Below, in pieces: positions 51,511 to 60,220 of a stretch of DNA of 64,000 nt (position 1 is the first letter of the stretch; every line of letters begins with the position of its first letter). The translations under genes and the position numbers were made by a program. Source of the stretch: Oceanospirillum sp048265165 (GTDB taxonomy: Bacteria; Pseudomonadota; Gammaproteobacteria; Pseudomonadales; Halomonadaceae). The stretch is from the NCBI RefSeq assembly GCF_048265165.1, contig NZ_JBLXCD010000007.1:124001-188000 (forward strand). Reading direction: 5' to 3'. The notes under the pieces are model-generated. The model was not told the origin of the DNA. It worked only from the letters and a program-made list of their open reading frames with translations, and did no database searches.

Positions 51511-52776
51511 TCAGGCTTTAAATTCCGGCAGCTTCTTCTCTGCCAGCTGATGGCTCAGGCGAACATAAGTCGGCAGACCAGTTTTTTCGTCGTATGGCAG
51601 CTCGGCTTCACCGCGGATCAGAGGTTCCAGATACTCGCGGCAGGCTTCGGTGATACCAAAACCATCTTCAGTGATAAAGTCCCGTGGCATAAACTTCTCA
51701 ACATTGGCGACTTTATCCAGAGGGGCTTCTTCGATAACCCACTCAAACGGAGCGTTGCTTTTACGGATAATTGCCGGCATAACGGCATTTTTACCCGCAA
51801 CCGCCATTTCTACAGCGGCCTGACCTACGGCATAAGCCTGCTCAACGTCAGTCTTGGAAGAGATGTGACGGGCAGCACGCTGCAGGTAGTCTGCAACCGC
51901 CCAGTGATATTTGTGGCCTAAGTCTTCACGAACCATGTTTGCCAGTGTTGGTGCTACTCCACCGAGCTGAGTGTGGCCGAAAGCATCTTTAGTACCAGCG
52001 TCTGCAATGAAAGTGCCGTCTTCATAGTGTGCGCCTTCTGAAACAACGATGACGCAGTAGCCATTGTCGTTAACGCTTTGATCAACTTTCTTCATAAAGG
52101 CTGCACGGTCAAAGGCGATTTCAGGGAAGATAATGATATGTGGCGGCTGGCCCTCAGCCTGCTGCGCCAAACCACCCGCTGCGGCGATCCAACCGGCATG
52201 GCGACCCATGACTTCAAGGATAAACACCTTGGTCGAGGTTTCGCACATAGACTGGATATCCAGACCCGCTTCCATCGTGGACAGTGCGATATATTTTGCC
52301 ACAGAACCGAAGCCCGGGCAGGTGTCGGTGATCGGCAGATCGTTATCAACGGTTTTAGGCACGTGGATCGCTTTGATCGGGTAACCCAGTTTCTCAGAGA
52401 TCTGAGACACCTTCAGGCAGGTATCCGCTGAGTCGTTACCGCCGTTGTAAAAGAAGTAGCCGATATCGTGGGCTTTAAACACCTCGATAAGACGCTCGTA
52501 CTGCTCACGGTGCGTCTCCATGTCTTTCAGTTTGTAGCGGCAAGAACCGAATGCGCCGCCAGGGGTGTGACGTAGTGCAGCAACGTCCTGCTCAGAGATA
52601 GCATTGGTATCGATCAGCTCTTCAACCAGGGCGCCGATAATGCCGTTTTGACCGGCATAAACAGTACCAATTTTGTCGCTGTGTTTACGTGCAGTTTCGA
52701 TGACACCACAGGCACTGGCATTAATAACAGAGGTAACACCACCTGACTGGGCATAAAACGCGTTTTGCTTGCTCAT
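51511..52776 (-). CDS. pfp: PPi-dependent 6-phosphofructokinase
   Basis: 421 residues from ATG 52776; a 48-codon extension upstream is open but does not match the family. AGGAG lies 13 bases before the ATG, a long spacing. Two residues mark it as PPi-dependent: D115 in GGNDSADT, where ATP enzymes have glycine, and K141 in PKTVDNDL, where ATP enzymes have glycine. MGRHAGWIAAAGG is the substrate-binding segment. The enzyme phosphorylates fructose 6-phosphate reversibly, so it can serve in glycolysis and gluconeogenesis; in methylotrophs and relatives it also acts on sedoheptulose 7-phosphate. Confidence 0.93.
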   Translation of the reverse strand: MSKQNAFYAQSGGVTSVINASACGVIETARKHSDKIGTVYAGQNGIIGALVEELIDTNAISEQDVAALRHTPGGAFGSCRYKLKDMETHREQYERLIEVFKAHDIGYFFYNGGNDSADTCLKVSQISEKLGYPIKAIHVPKTVDNDLPITDTCPGFGSVAKYIALSTMEAGLDIQSMCETSTKVFILEVMGRHAGWIAAAGGLAQQAEGQPPHIIIFPEIAFDRAAFMKKVDQSVNDNGYCVIVVSEGAHYEDGTFIADAGTKDAFGHTQLGGVAPTLANMVREDLGHKYHWAVADYLQRAARHISSKTDVEQAYAVGQAAVEMAVAGKNAVMPAIIRKSNAPFEWVIEEAPLDKVANVEKFMPRDFITEDGFGITEACREYLEPLIRGEAELPYDEKTGLPTYVRLSHQLAEKKLPEFKA

Positions 52777-53106
52777 CTCTGAACTGGCTCCTGAGAGTCG
52801 TTGAGGTCTTAAAGTAGTGGCCATACGGGAGAGGATCAGATCCTTACCCCGTCGAATTTGGCCCCGAAAAATGTCGGCAATACTACTTGAATTTGGCCTC
52901 TTTTGCATGGCTGTGGGCAAGTTTTTTCATGCTTTGCAGAGATAGGCTTTGTAAGCACCTGTTTTAAGGTTGGTATTCTGAAATCATCACTATTTAGTTG
53001 CAGGCTAATTCTGTTGGGCAAGGCGTCTTCTCATGCTAATCTTCTCTGAATTTTTTCCGGCGTGTCAGAGGTCTCAGGCACGACCTAAATGCTTTAGGGA
53101 GTTTTT
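52777..53106. other. Divergent region between pfp and mpl
   Basis: 330 bases with the promoters of two diverging genes. The decamer GAATTTGGCC occurs at 52854-52863 and 52889-52898 (35 bases apart, same orientation) and may be a paired site. The mpl ribosome site GGGAG ends seven bases before its ATG. No gene is visible. Confidence 0.45.
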
Positions 53107-54495
53107 ATGCACCTGCATATTCTGGGTATCTGCGGAACCTTTATGGGCAGTCTGGCGATTCTGGCCCGGGAGCTGGGTTATAAAGTGACGGGCTCCGATG
53201 CCAATGTCTATCCGCCCATGAGTACCCAGCTGGAAGAGCAGGGCATCGAAATTACTCAGGGCTTTTCTCCTGAACAACTGGAGCCAGCGCCGGATCTGGT
53301 GATTGTCGGTAATGCCATGAGCCGTGGCAATCCGGCGGTGGAAGCTGTGCTGAACAAAGGAATTCCTTACACCTCAGGCCCTCAGTGGCTGTCTGAGCAC
53401 GTACTGAAAGACAAATGGGTGCTAGCAGTTTCCGGGACCCACGGTAAAACCACCACCACCAGCATGCTGGCGCAGATATTAGACTATGCCAACATGGCAC
53501 CGGGCTTTCTAGTGGGTGGGGTGCCGGAAAATTTCGGTATTTCCGCGCGTTTGGGCGAGACACCTTTTTTTGTGATTGAAGCGGATGAGTATGACTCAGC
53601 GTTTTTTGATAAGCGCTCTAAGTTTGTTCACTACCGTCCGCGAACCTTGATTATGAATAATCTTGAGTTTGATCACGCCGATATCTTCCCGGATCTGGCA
53701 GCGATTCAGCGTCAGTTTCATCACCTGGTGCGGACTGTACCCTCTGAAGGTCTGATTGTTTATGCGGATTGTCAGCCCTTGAACGGTGTTTTGGAACAGG
53801 GTTGCTGGACGCCGACGCAGATGATCAAAGCACATTCCAGCAAAGCGGGCTGGTCTGCTCGTATGCTGCGTGAAGATGGCAGTCGTTTTAAGGTGCTATT
53901 GGATGGCGAAGATGTGGCTGAAGTCCGTTGGTCGCTTTCCGGGCTGCATAATGTTGCCAATGCTGTCGCTGCCATTGCTGCTGCCCGGCATGTGGGAGTG
54001 ACACCTGAGATTGCCGCTCAGGCACTGGCGGAATTTCGTAACGTGAAGCGCCGCATGGAGCTCCGGGGGGAAGTGGATGGTGTTAAGGTTTATGACGACT
54101 TTGCTCATCATCCCACGGCCATCAATACTACCCTCGAAGGGGCGAAAGCTCAGCTGGCGCTCGATCCACATCTGCATGAAGGTGAAGGTCGTATTCTGGC
54201 GGTGATTGAGCCCCGATCCAATACGATGCGTCTGGGAACACTGCAGTCCCAGTTGATCGACTGTACTCAACATGCCGATGAAGCCTTCTGGTATCAGCCT
54301 CCGGGCCTGGACTGGAACCTTGGCTCTGTTGTTGCCAACGCACCGGTTCCTTCTGAGTTGGTGGGCGATCTGGAACACCTGATTGTCCGTCTGGTCGAAG
54401 CCAGTCGTCCCGGAGATCGTATCGTCGTGATGAGTAATGGTGGCTTTGGTGGTATTCATCAGAAGCTGCTGGATGCTTTAGCGATCAAGTCCTGA
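53107..54495 (+). CDS. mpl: Mpl, murein tripeptide ligase
   Basis: 462 residues. Mur ligase family: N-terminal Rossmann domain (HILGICGTFMGSLAILA), the ATP-binding GTHGKTTTTS (P-loop G110-T116), EADEYDSAFFDKRSKF, and the C-terminal DDFAHHPTAI and EPRSNTMRLG. Mpl joins the recycled tripeptide L-Ala-gamma-D-Glu-meso-DAP to UDP-MurNAc, returning cell-wall fragments to synthesis. It differs from MurC by GICGTFMGS at the N-terminus. In Pseudomonas it also sits next to ubiX. Confidence 0.96.
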   Translation: MHLHILGICGTFMGSLAILARELGYKVTGSDANVYPPMSTQLEEQGIEITQGFSPEQLEPAPDLVIVGNAMSRGNPAVEAVLNKGIPYTSGPQWLSEHVLKDKWVLAVSGTHGKTTTTSMLAQILDYANMAPGFLVGGVPENFGISARLGETPFFVIEADEYDSAFFDKRSKFVHYRPRTLIMNNLEFDHADIFPDLAAIQRQFHHLVRTVPSEGLIVYADCQPLNGVLEQGCWTPTQMIKAHSSKAGWSARMLREDGSRFKVLLDGEDVAEVRWSLSGLHNVANAVAAIAAARHVGVTPEIAAQALAEFRNVKRRMELRGEVDGVKVYDDFAHHPTAINTTLEGAKAQLALDPHLHEGEGRILAVIEPRSNTMRLGTLQSQLIDCTQHADEAFWYQPPGLDWNLGSVVANAPVPSELVGDLEHLIVRLVEASRPGDRIVVMSNGGFGGIHQKLLDALAIKS

Positions 54496-54550
54496 GTGCG
54501 TAAAATAGGGTTGCATTCGCAAAAATGGCTTCGACTAAGATTCATTATCC

Positions 54551-54724
54551 ATGGATGCACTGAGTCATGATGACAACCGTAAAAGGGTTGTCGTGCACTC
54601 GGGGCTGCTTTTTCCGTTGATGTTATTTTTGTCTTTCCGGTTTGTCGGATATAACGACAGTTATAGCCTCGCGGTAATCGTAGCCTCGTTTATTTTGTTC
54701 TTTCTATTTAAGAGTCTTATATGA
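54551..54724 (+). CDS. Small membrane protein upstream of ubiX, 57 residues
   Basis: An unlisted frame from ATG 54551 to TGA 54724. Its stop overlaps the ubiX start in an ATGA, a strong sign of a translated, coupled gene. The product has two hydrophobic helices (about 18-34, SGLLFPLMLFLSFRFVG, and 39-57, SLAVIVASFILFFLFKS) after a charged N-terminus (DDNRKR), so it is probably a hairpin membrane protein. A stop codon shortly upstream in frame makes this ATG the only start. No good ribosome site is seen. I do not recognise the family. Confidence 0.6.
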   Translation: MDALSHDDNRKRVVVHSGLLFPLMLFLSFRFVGYNDSYSLAVIVASFILFFLFKSLI

Positions 54725-55383
54725 GTCATCCCGAACAGCCTTCTACTGATTCCCCTGTGTGTTCCTCTGCAGCTTTAAGCGCCGATAAGCGCGTGACGGT
54801 TGCCCTGACCGGTGCTTCCGGTGCTCAGTACGGGATCCGCCTGATCGAGCGTCTGGTGGCGCTGGGCTGTGAGGTTTCTGTGATGATCTCCAAAGCGGCT
54901 CAGGTCGTGATTGCGACTGAGACAGAAGAGCGTTTTCCTTCCGCCAGCGATAAGCTGCAGACCTATCTGGTGGCGCGCTTTAAGGCAGAGCCCTGGCAGA
55001 TTAAAGTGTATGGACGGGAGAATTGGATGGCACCGGTGGCTTCCGGCTCCGGTGCGCCGCATAAGATGGTGGTTTGTCCGTGCTCCACCGGTACTTTGTC
55101 AGCAGTCGCCACTGCCGCCAGTAATAATCTGATTGAGCGTGCAGCTGATGTGGCTCTTAAAGAGCGTCGTCAGCTAATTCTGGTTCACAGAGAGGCGCCT
55201 TATCATGAAGTGCATCTTCAGCATATGCTGACCCTGACCCGCATGGGGGCTCTGGTAATGCCCGCCAGCCCAGGTTTTTATCATAACCCGCAAAGCATTG
55301 AAGATATGGTGGACTTTATCGTCGCCCGTATTCTGGATCAGCTGGGTTTTGAGCAGACACTGATGCCTAAATGGGGCGAGTAG
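54721..55383 (+). CDS. ubiX: UbiX flavin prenyltransferase
   Basis: 220 residues. Flavoprotein motifs: VALTGASGAQYGIRLIERL at the N-terminus, APVASGSGAPHKMVVCPCSTGTLSAVA (visible as SGSG and PCSTGTLS), and LVHREAPYHEVHLQHML. UbiX attaches a dimethylallyl group to FMN to make the prenylated flavin needed by the decarboxylase UbiD in ubiquinone synthesis. An N-terminal extension of about 20 Ser/Pro residues precedes the domain. Starts overlapping the small membrane ORF. Confidence 0.94.
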   Translation: MSHPEQPSTDSPVCSSAALSADKRVTVALTGASGAQYGIRLIERLVALGCEVSVMISKAAQVVIATETEERFPSASDKLQTYLVARFKAEPWQIKVYGRENWMAPVASGSGAPHKMVVCPCSTGTLSAVATAASNNLIERAADVALKERRQLILVHREAPYHEVHLQHMLTLTRMGALVMPASPGFYHNPQSIEDMVDFIVARILDQLGFEQTLMPKWGE

Positions 55384-55426
55384 CTCCGGCCTCTAAGGTG
55401 CGTTCAAACCTTCTCAGGAAACAAGG

Positions 55427-55942
55427 ATGTTTATGTATCGACTTTCAGCCATCTTGTTGACGCTTCTGATGCTGTCCGGTTGCGTGGGCTACATCGGTGG
55501 TGATCTGGAAAATATTGAAACTGAACACTTTGTTCCATATTGCTGGAGTGATCCTAAGCGCTACCAGCTTAAGGTAGACACTGACGCTCCCTACGACTAC
55601 GCCAGCGAAAACCCTTCTGGTTATATCGCCTCCTGGACGCTGGGAGTCATCCCGACCTATTGGCTCGATTTTGAAGAAAGCCGGATTGAGATTATTGATA
55701 CGGAGTCCGGTTCAGCGTCCCTTTATCAGCGCGAGGACCGCAGTCGTATCCATAAGTTCTACGGCCTGCTTTGGATGCTGGTTCTACCGGAAAACAGTGA
55801 TGATGCGATTCCATCGGATGAAGGTGCAGGTATGCGAGTGCCGGAAGCGATTCGCTCCCGGTCAGTGGCTAAAACCCTGAATTTGCTGCCTGATGAAATT
55901 GATAGAAAGCAGCTGTGTGTGCAATCTGCTGAGCATAGCTGA
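55427..55942 (+). CDS. Predicted lipoprotein of unknown function
   Basis: 171 residues with a type II signal peptide: MFMYRLSAILLTLLMLSGC, lipid-modified cysteine C19 after the lipobox LSGC. Residue 20 is V, so outer-membrane sorting is likely by the E. coli rule. The mature protein is acidic, with several aromatic residues (YWLDFEESRIEI, FYGLLWMLVLP) and no domain I recognise. ATG 55427 and ATG 55433 are both possible starts. It follows ubiX after 43 bases and converges on the EamA transporter gene. Confidence 0.75.
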   Translation: MFMYRLSAILLTLLMLSGCVGYIGGDLENIETEHFVPYCWSDPKRYQLKVDTDAPYDYASENPSGYIASWTLGVIPTYWLDFEESRIEIIDTESGSASLYQREDRSRIHKFYGLLWMLVLPENSDDAIPSDEGAGMRVPEAIRSRSVAKTLNLLPDEIDRKQLCVQSAEHS

Positions 55943-55979
55943 ATTACGGGCCTTAACTGGTCTGAAGTTCTTTGTCAGC

Positions 55980-56840
55980 TTAAGTTTGCTTTTTGCTTAG
56001 GGTTTCGTTAACCGCCGCAGCAATGATCAGGCTGCCACCAATCAATGTCATCGTCTGTGCTTGTTCACCCAGAATCAGAAACGCGAGCAGCGCCCCGTAC
56101 ACAGGCTGCAGGCATGAGATCAGACTAATGCTTGCGGCCTTCAGATAGCGCAAACTGCTGGCAAGCAGCGTGTGTGGCGCTGCGGTAAAAACCGTGGCCA
56201 GAAGGAAAAGCTGGAACCACTGTTCACCGGGTAAGGAAAGTACTTCTCCGCTGACAAAGGGCAGCAGCATTATAGCCACCAAGAGGGATTGCCAGCCCAT
56301 TGTCTGAACAGGGCTGTATTGGCTGTAATACTTTTTCATAAAGAGATTACGCAGCGTGAATAGAAATGCGGATATGACACCCCAGAATACTCCTAGCGCG
56401 ATGGGGTCGTCAGGATTCAATGAGGGCGTCATCAGGCTGACACCTGACACTACCAGCAGTGCGGCAAAAAGATCTTTACCTTTAAGGCGCGCACGATCAA
56501 ATACAGGCTCCAGCAGAACGGTCATTACCGGAAAAGTAAACAAAGAGAGAATACCGACAGTGACACCGGCGATTTGCATGGAGTGGAAGTAGGTTACCCA
56601 GTGCAGCCCCATCAGAACCGAAAGCCCTAGAATGCCGAGGTTATGGTGGTTGTGGGCGAAGCCGATTTTTTTGTTCCGTAACCGCAGCCAACCCAATAAT
56701 AAAACACCGGCAATCAGGCAGCGCCAGGCAGTCATATCTAAGGCATTCAAGTGGAGTGTCTGGGAAAAAAGTGCGGTGCCGCCAAACAGTAACAGGCCGC
56801 CATGAAGGCTTAAAAGTCCTTTTAAATGATCAGAGTGCAT
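55980..56840 (-). CDS. EamA/DMT-family transporter
   Basis: 286 residues, ten predicted membrane helices in two EamA repeats; the first includes FGGTALFSQTL and TAWRCLIAGVLLLGW, the second LRYLKAASISLISCLQPVYGALLAFLILGEQ, a typical DMT ending (here split as SCLQPVYGALLAF and LILGEQAQT). Substrate unknown. Its ATG overlaps the end of the GGDEF-like gene by 11 bases, so it is part of a three-gene unit with the two GGDEF-like membrane proteins. Confidence 0.88.
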   Translation of the reverse strand: MHSDHLKGLLSLHGGLLLFGGTALFSQTLHLNALDMTAWRCLIAGVLLLGWLRLRNKKIGFAHNHHNLGILGLSVLMGLHWVTYFHSMQIAGVTVGILSLFTFPVMTVLLEPVFDRARLKGKDLFAALLVVSGVSLMTPSLNPDDPIALGVFWGVISAFLFTLRNLFMKKYYSQYSPVQTMGWQSLLVAIMLLPFVSGEVLSLPGEQWFQLFLLATVFTAAPHTLLASSLRYLKAASISLISCLQPVYGALLAFLILGEQAQTMTLIGGSLIIAAAVNETLSKKQT

Positions 56841-57795
56841 TGTGGGCTCGCATATCAGGATCGGCTAAAGCACGTTCCATAAATTGGTTGGATGTTTCAC
56901 TGGCTTGAAGTGTTACCGGGTTTAGGCCAAGGTCTCTTGCAATAACCGACAGTGCAAAATGATCTTCCATCTGCTGTACCAGACGCTCTTTCAAAACAAT
57001 ACAGCCATTAATGGATGTATTTGGCAGAAGTAATAGAAAGCTGCTATCACTCATTCGGTAAATTTCATCCCCGGTTCTGCCGACCTCTTCCATAATCTGA
57101 GCTATTTTAATAAAAAGGTTACGTGTTTTGTATTCACCCTGACGGGCGGTGAATTCTTCAATATTGTGAATCGTAAATAGTAGTGCTGAAAGAGGCCGTC
57201 GTGTTGCTTTTGCTCGGGAAACTTCAGCGACTAGGCGTTTGCTCAGCTGGTTGGCAGAAAAGGCTCCTGTCAGACTGTCCTTGCCGCTGAGTCTTTCCAG
57301 TGTTTGTGTTTGGCTTTCCTGGGTATAGGCAAAGATAAAGCAGATACCAGAAAAAAGGCTTAGGTTGATTGCAAGATCGATCAGTATCAGAGGGTTGATC
57401 TGTTCCACAGCAAAAAAGACAAACAAAGAGAAGAATAGTAATAAACTAAAAGAGGCTTGGCGGACCGGTAAAATAAAGTAGGTCAGCACTGGGACCATAT
57501 AGAGCCACTGCCGATAGAGAGGGTCAAACAGGGGGCCACTGTTCAGAACGACCAGTCCTAGTAAAATAAGCAATGGGTACGGTGTGATATCACGGCTTCC
57601 ATTACTCTGAAATAGTCGGATAAGTGCTAATACCAGAATAAACGGGCTGGATAGAGCCGGCCAGAGAATTTGTTGATAGTGCCCAAGCATGTAGTGATAC
57701 CAAGCAATAATGGCCAGAACAAACGCTAGGGAAAAATAGAGCCCTGCCGTAACTTTGTCCCGCATTTTAGAAGTATTCTGGCCCAGATCAATCAT
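56830..57795 (-). CDS. Membrane protein with degenerate GGDEF domain, second copy
   Basis: 321 residues from ATG 57795, which overlaps the upstream gene's stop by 8 bases. Five to six hydrophobic helices fill residues 16-157; a GGDEF-type domain follows, with the entry motif KDSLTGAFSANQL (about 172-184) preserved. The signature GGDEF loop is SDSSF at 249-253 (in IYRMSDSSFLLLLP), which removes both glycines and the metal-binding acid pair. It therefore should not make cyclic di-GMP. A short C-terminal extension (ERALADPDMRAHNAL) has no known domain. Similar in build to its neighbour, so likely a tandem duplication that diverged. Confidence 0.83.
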   Translation of the reverse strand: MIDLGQNTSKMRDKVTAGLYFSLAFVLAIIAWYHYMLGHYQQILWPALSSPFILVLALIRLFQSNGSRDITPYPLLILLGLVVLNSGPLFDPLYRQWLYMVPVLTYFILPVRQASFSLLLFFSLFVFFAVEQINPLILIDLAINLSLFSGICFIFAYTQESQTQTLERLSGKDSLTGAFSANQLSKRLVAEVSRAKATRRPLSALLFTIHNIEEFTARQGEYKTRNLFIKIAQIMEEVGRTGDEIYRMSDSSFLLLLPNTSINGCIVLKERLVQQMEDHFALSVIARDLGLNPVTLQASETSNQFMERALADPDMRAHNAL

Positions 57796-58738
57796 ATAAA
57801 TTCTGCTCGTTCTGAATATCGATAAAATCACTTTTCAGGTAAAGGGGGGCGCTGACGTCCTGTTGCTCAGCAAAGGCGATCGCTTCAGATGCCTTGTCCA
57901 GCAACTCCTGCTCAGTTTCATGTTCTCCGGGAACGACGGCGGCTAGGTGCATGCATTCATTGAAGTTGTTGTAGTACTGGTAGCAGATGCTGAGGCTATC
58001 CCGGAAAGAGCCGGAGGGGGTTAATGCGATAAGGTAGTCATCAACTCGATAGAGGCGGTCAAAAGGGCGTAGAGCCTGGTTTATCAGTTCTGACGTTTTG
58101 CGCAATGTCAGATCTGAATATTCATGGCGGCCTTTGAAGCAGAGCAGAGACAGGCTGGTATTTTCCCGATCAGCCCGTGCGAGCTCCCTTGGCAGGTCAT
58201 CCCTTAATTGCTGAGTGTTGTAGGCGGAGCTTTCAGCATCGAGACTGACGAGTTCCTGCAGGTGCTGCTGTTTCTCTCTGTTGGTAAAAATGAAAATACA
58301 GGCTACAGAAGTAGCTGACCAGAACAGATAAAGTACCTGAAGCCTTTCAACACCAGCCAGCTGGACCGTTGTGGAAAGATTGAAAATCAGGGCGTAGCCC
58401 AATGTTAGTGTCAGGGCTGACTTAAAAGGCAGAAGACTGAACAGGTAAAATGGCAATATATAGGCCCAGTGAGCGGTCAGGATTACAGGAACCCAGGAGC
58501 CTGCAATCGTTAATGTGGCCACCATCGCAAGAATTAGTAGAGGCAACATGCGGGAAGGTTTCAGGGGGAAAACGAAGTTATAAAGGCCTGTCACAAGAAG
58601 AGTCAGACTGATTAGCATCAGAGCTTCCCCTGCCTGAGGCAGTTGATTCAGATACTGTGTCCAGCCCAATAGCAAGGTCACTGCTCCGGCGAGGATAAAG
58701 TAAACGGCGTTCAGGCGTGCTTTGTACTTGGTGTCCAT
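57788..58738 (-). CDS. Membrane protein with degenerate GGDEF domain, first copy
   Basis: 316 residues with about six membrane helices (10-152), then a GGDEF-type domain in the last 150. The entry motif is SLDAESSAYNTQQL (no LTG), and the GGDEF loop position reads VDDYL (232-236 in LYRVDDYLIALTP), so the active site is lost. The sequence is quite different from the second copy although the architecture is the same. First gene of a three-gene unit with the second copy and an EamA transporter, divergent from proA. A cyclic di-GMP binding or protein-interaction role is possible; catalysis is unlikely. Confidence 0.8.
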   Translation of the reverse strand: MDTKYKARLNAVYFILAGAVTLLLGWTQYLNQLPQAGEALMLISLTLLVTGLYNFVFPLKPSRMLPLLILAMVATLTIAGSWVPVILTAHWAYILPFYLFSLLPFKSALTLTLGYALIFNLSTTVQLAGVERLQVLYLFWSATSVACIFIFTNREKQQHLQELVSLDAESSAYNTQQLRDDLPRELARADRENTSLSLLCFKGRHEYSDLTLRKTSELINQALRPFDRLYRVDDYLIALTPSGSFRDSLSICYQYYNNFNECMHLAAVVPGEHETEQELLDKASEAIAFAEQQDVSAPLYLKSDFIDIQNEQNLYD

Positions 58739-58874
58739 TCGCGTATAGTTGCCAGTTCTGGAAATGAATACAGCGGATTATAACGATTACAGCCCTTAAA
58801 GGTAGAGGGTGTTCCAGATATTTGTTACAGGAAAGCAGTCGCAGAAAATAAGAGCATCAGGGTTTACTAACACC

Positions 58875-60131
58875 ATGAATATCAAACAGTATATGCAGGA
58901 GATGGGTCAAAAGGCCCGTCTTGCCTCACGCGCTATCGCAAAAGCAGATACCGGCTTAAAAAACAAAGCTCTTCTGGCCACCGCAGATGCACTGGATGCA
59001 GCCCGACCGATACTGGCAGCCGAAAATGAAAAAGACCTGGCAAATGGTCGTGATAATGGTTTGGACAGTGCTCTTCTGGATCGTTTGGCGCTGACTCCTA
59101 AGGTCATCGATACCATGATTGAGGGCTTGCGTCAGGTTGCGGCTCTACCCGACCCTATCGGTGAAATTACCGATATGAATTTTCGCCCGAGCGGTATTCA
59201 GCTAGGTAAAATGCGTGTTCCGCTTGGTGTTATTGGCATTATTTATGAATCCCGCCCTAATGTCACTGTGGAAGCGGCCAGCCTCTGTCTGAAGTCCGGA
59301 AATGCAGTGATACTTCGCGGTGGTTCTGAGGCTATTCACTCCAATCAGGCGATTGCCCGATGTATAGCCCAGGGCCTTGCGGCTGCGGATTTACCGGCGG
59401 CCACGGTTCAGGTTGTTGAGACGACTGATCGGGCTGCGGTAGGGGAGCTGATTACCATGCCGCAATTTGTGGATGTGATTGTGCCCCGGGGTGGCAAGGG
59501 CCTGATTGAAAGGGTTAGTAAAGATGCCTCTGTACCTGTGATTAAGCATCTTGACGGCATCTGTCATGTCTATATTGATGATCAGGCTGACCTGGACAAG
59601 GCGGTTAAGATCGCTGTAAACGCTAAGACTCACCGCTATGGTACCTGTAATACTATGGAAACCTTGTTGGTAGCAGAGTCTGTTGCGGCAAAGGTACTGC
59701 CTTTGTTGGCAGAAGAATATGCGGCGAAAGGTGTTGAACTGAGAGGCTGTGAGAAGACCTGTGCTATTCTGGCCAGTGCCATTCCGGCGACGGAAGAGGA
59801 CTGGAGCACGGAGTATCTGGCTCCAATACTGGCGATCAAGGTCGTATCATCTGCAGATGAAGCAATTGATCATATTAATGATTTTGGTTCTCATCATACG
59901 GATGCCATTGTCACTGAAAATTACACCCTGGCACGTCGTTTCCTGGCCGAGGTGGATTCCAGCTCTGTTATGGTCAACGCTTCTACTCGCTTCGCGGATG
60001 GATTCGAGTATGGTTTAGGTGCGGAGATCGGTATCTCTACCGATAAAATTCATGCCCGTGGTCCGGTTGGTTTGGAAGGTCTGACCTCCCGGAAATATGT
60101 GGTCTTTGGTGATGGCCATATCCGCGACTGA
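58875..60131 (+). CDS. proA: ProA, gamma-glutamyl phosphate reductase
   Basis: 418 residues from ATG 58875 (E. coli 417); the open frame continues to 58809 without family match. The catalytic cysteine is C258 in RYGTCNTMETLLV; MRVPLGVIGIIYESRPNV and GAEIGISTDKIHARGP are conserved ProA blocks. It reduces gamma-glutamyl phosphate to the semialdehyde in proline synthesis. proB is not adjacent. Followed by a terminator-like hairpin before nadD; the proA-nadD-rsfS-rlmH-mrdA order is common in Pseudomonas. Confidence 0.97.
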   Translation: MNIKQYMQEMGQKARLASRAIAKADTGLKNKALLATADALDAARPILAAENEKDLANGRDNGLDSALLDRLALTPKVIDTMIEGLRQVAALPDPIGEITDMNFRPSGIQLGKMRVPLGVIGIIYESRPNVTVEAASLCLKSGNAVILRGGSEAIHSNQAIARCIAQGLAAADLPAATVQVVETTDRAAVGELITMPQFVDVIVPRGGKGLIERVSKDASVPVIKHLDGICHVYIDDQADLDKAVKIAVNAKTHRYGTCNTMETLLVAESVAAKVLPLLAEEYAAKGVELRGCEKTCAILASAIPATEEDWSTEYLAPILAIKVVSSADEAIDHINDFGSHHTDAIVTENYTLARRFLAEVDSSSVMVNASTRFADGFEYGLGAEIGISTDKIHARGPVGLEGLTSRKYVVFGDGHIRD

Positions 60132-60151
60132 TTGTAGCGTCGCGTTATTAG

Positions 60152-60178
60152 CGGCAGGTCAGTAGGCCTGCCGTTTTT
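60152..60178 (+). terminator. Terminator-like hairpin between proA and nadD
   Basis: 7-bp stem CGGCAGG / CCTGCCG with an 8-base loop followed by five T, 21 bases past the proA stop. Confidence 0.7.
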
Positions 60179-60220
60179 GTATCTGCAATGACTCTAACTT
60201 GAATAGCTTCTGAAAATCTT

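Noticed and set aside
53896..54459. Minus-strand frame of 187 codons inside mpl
   Set aside because: Shadow of mpl in another frame; product composition is unlike a protein and there is no start context.
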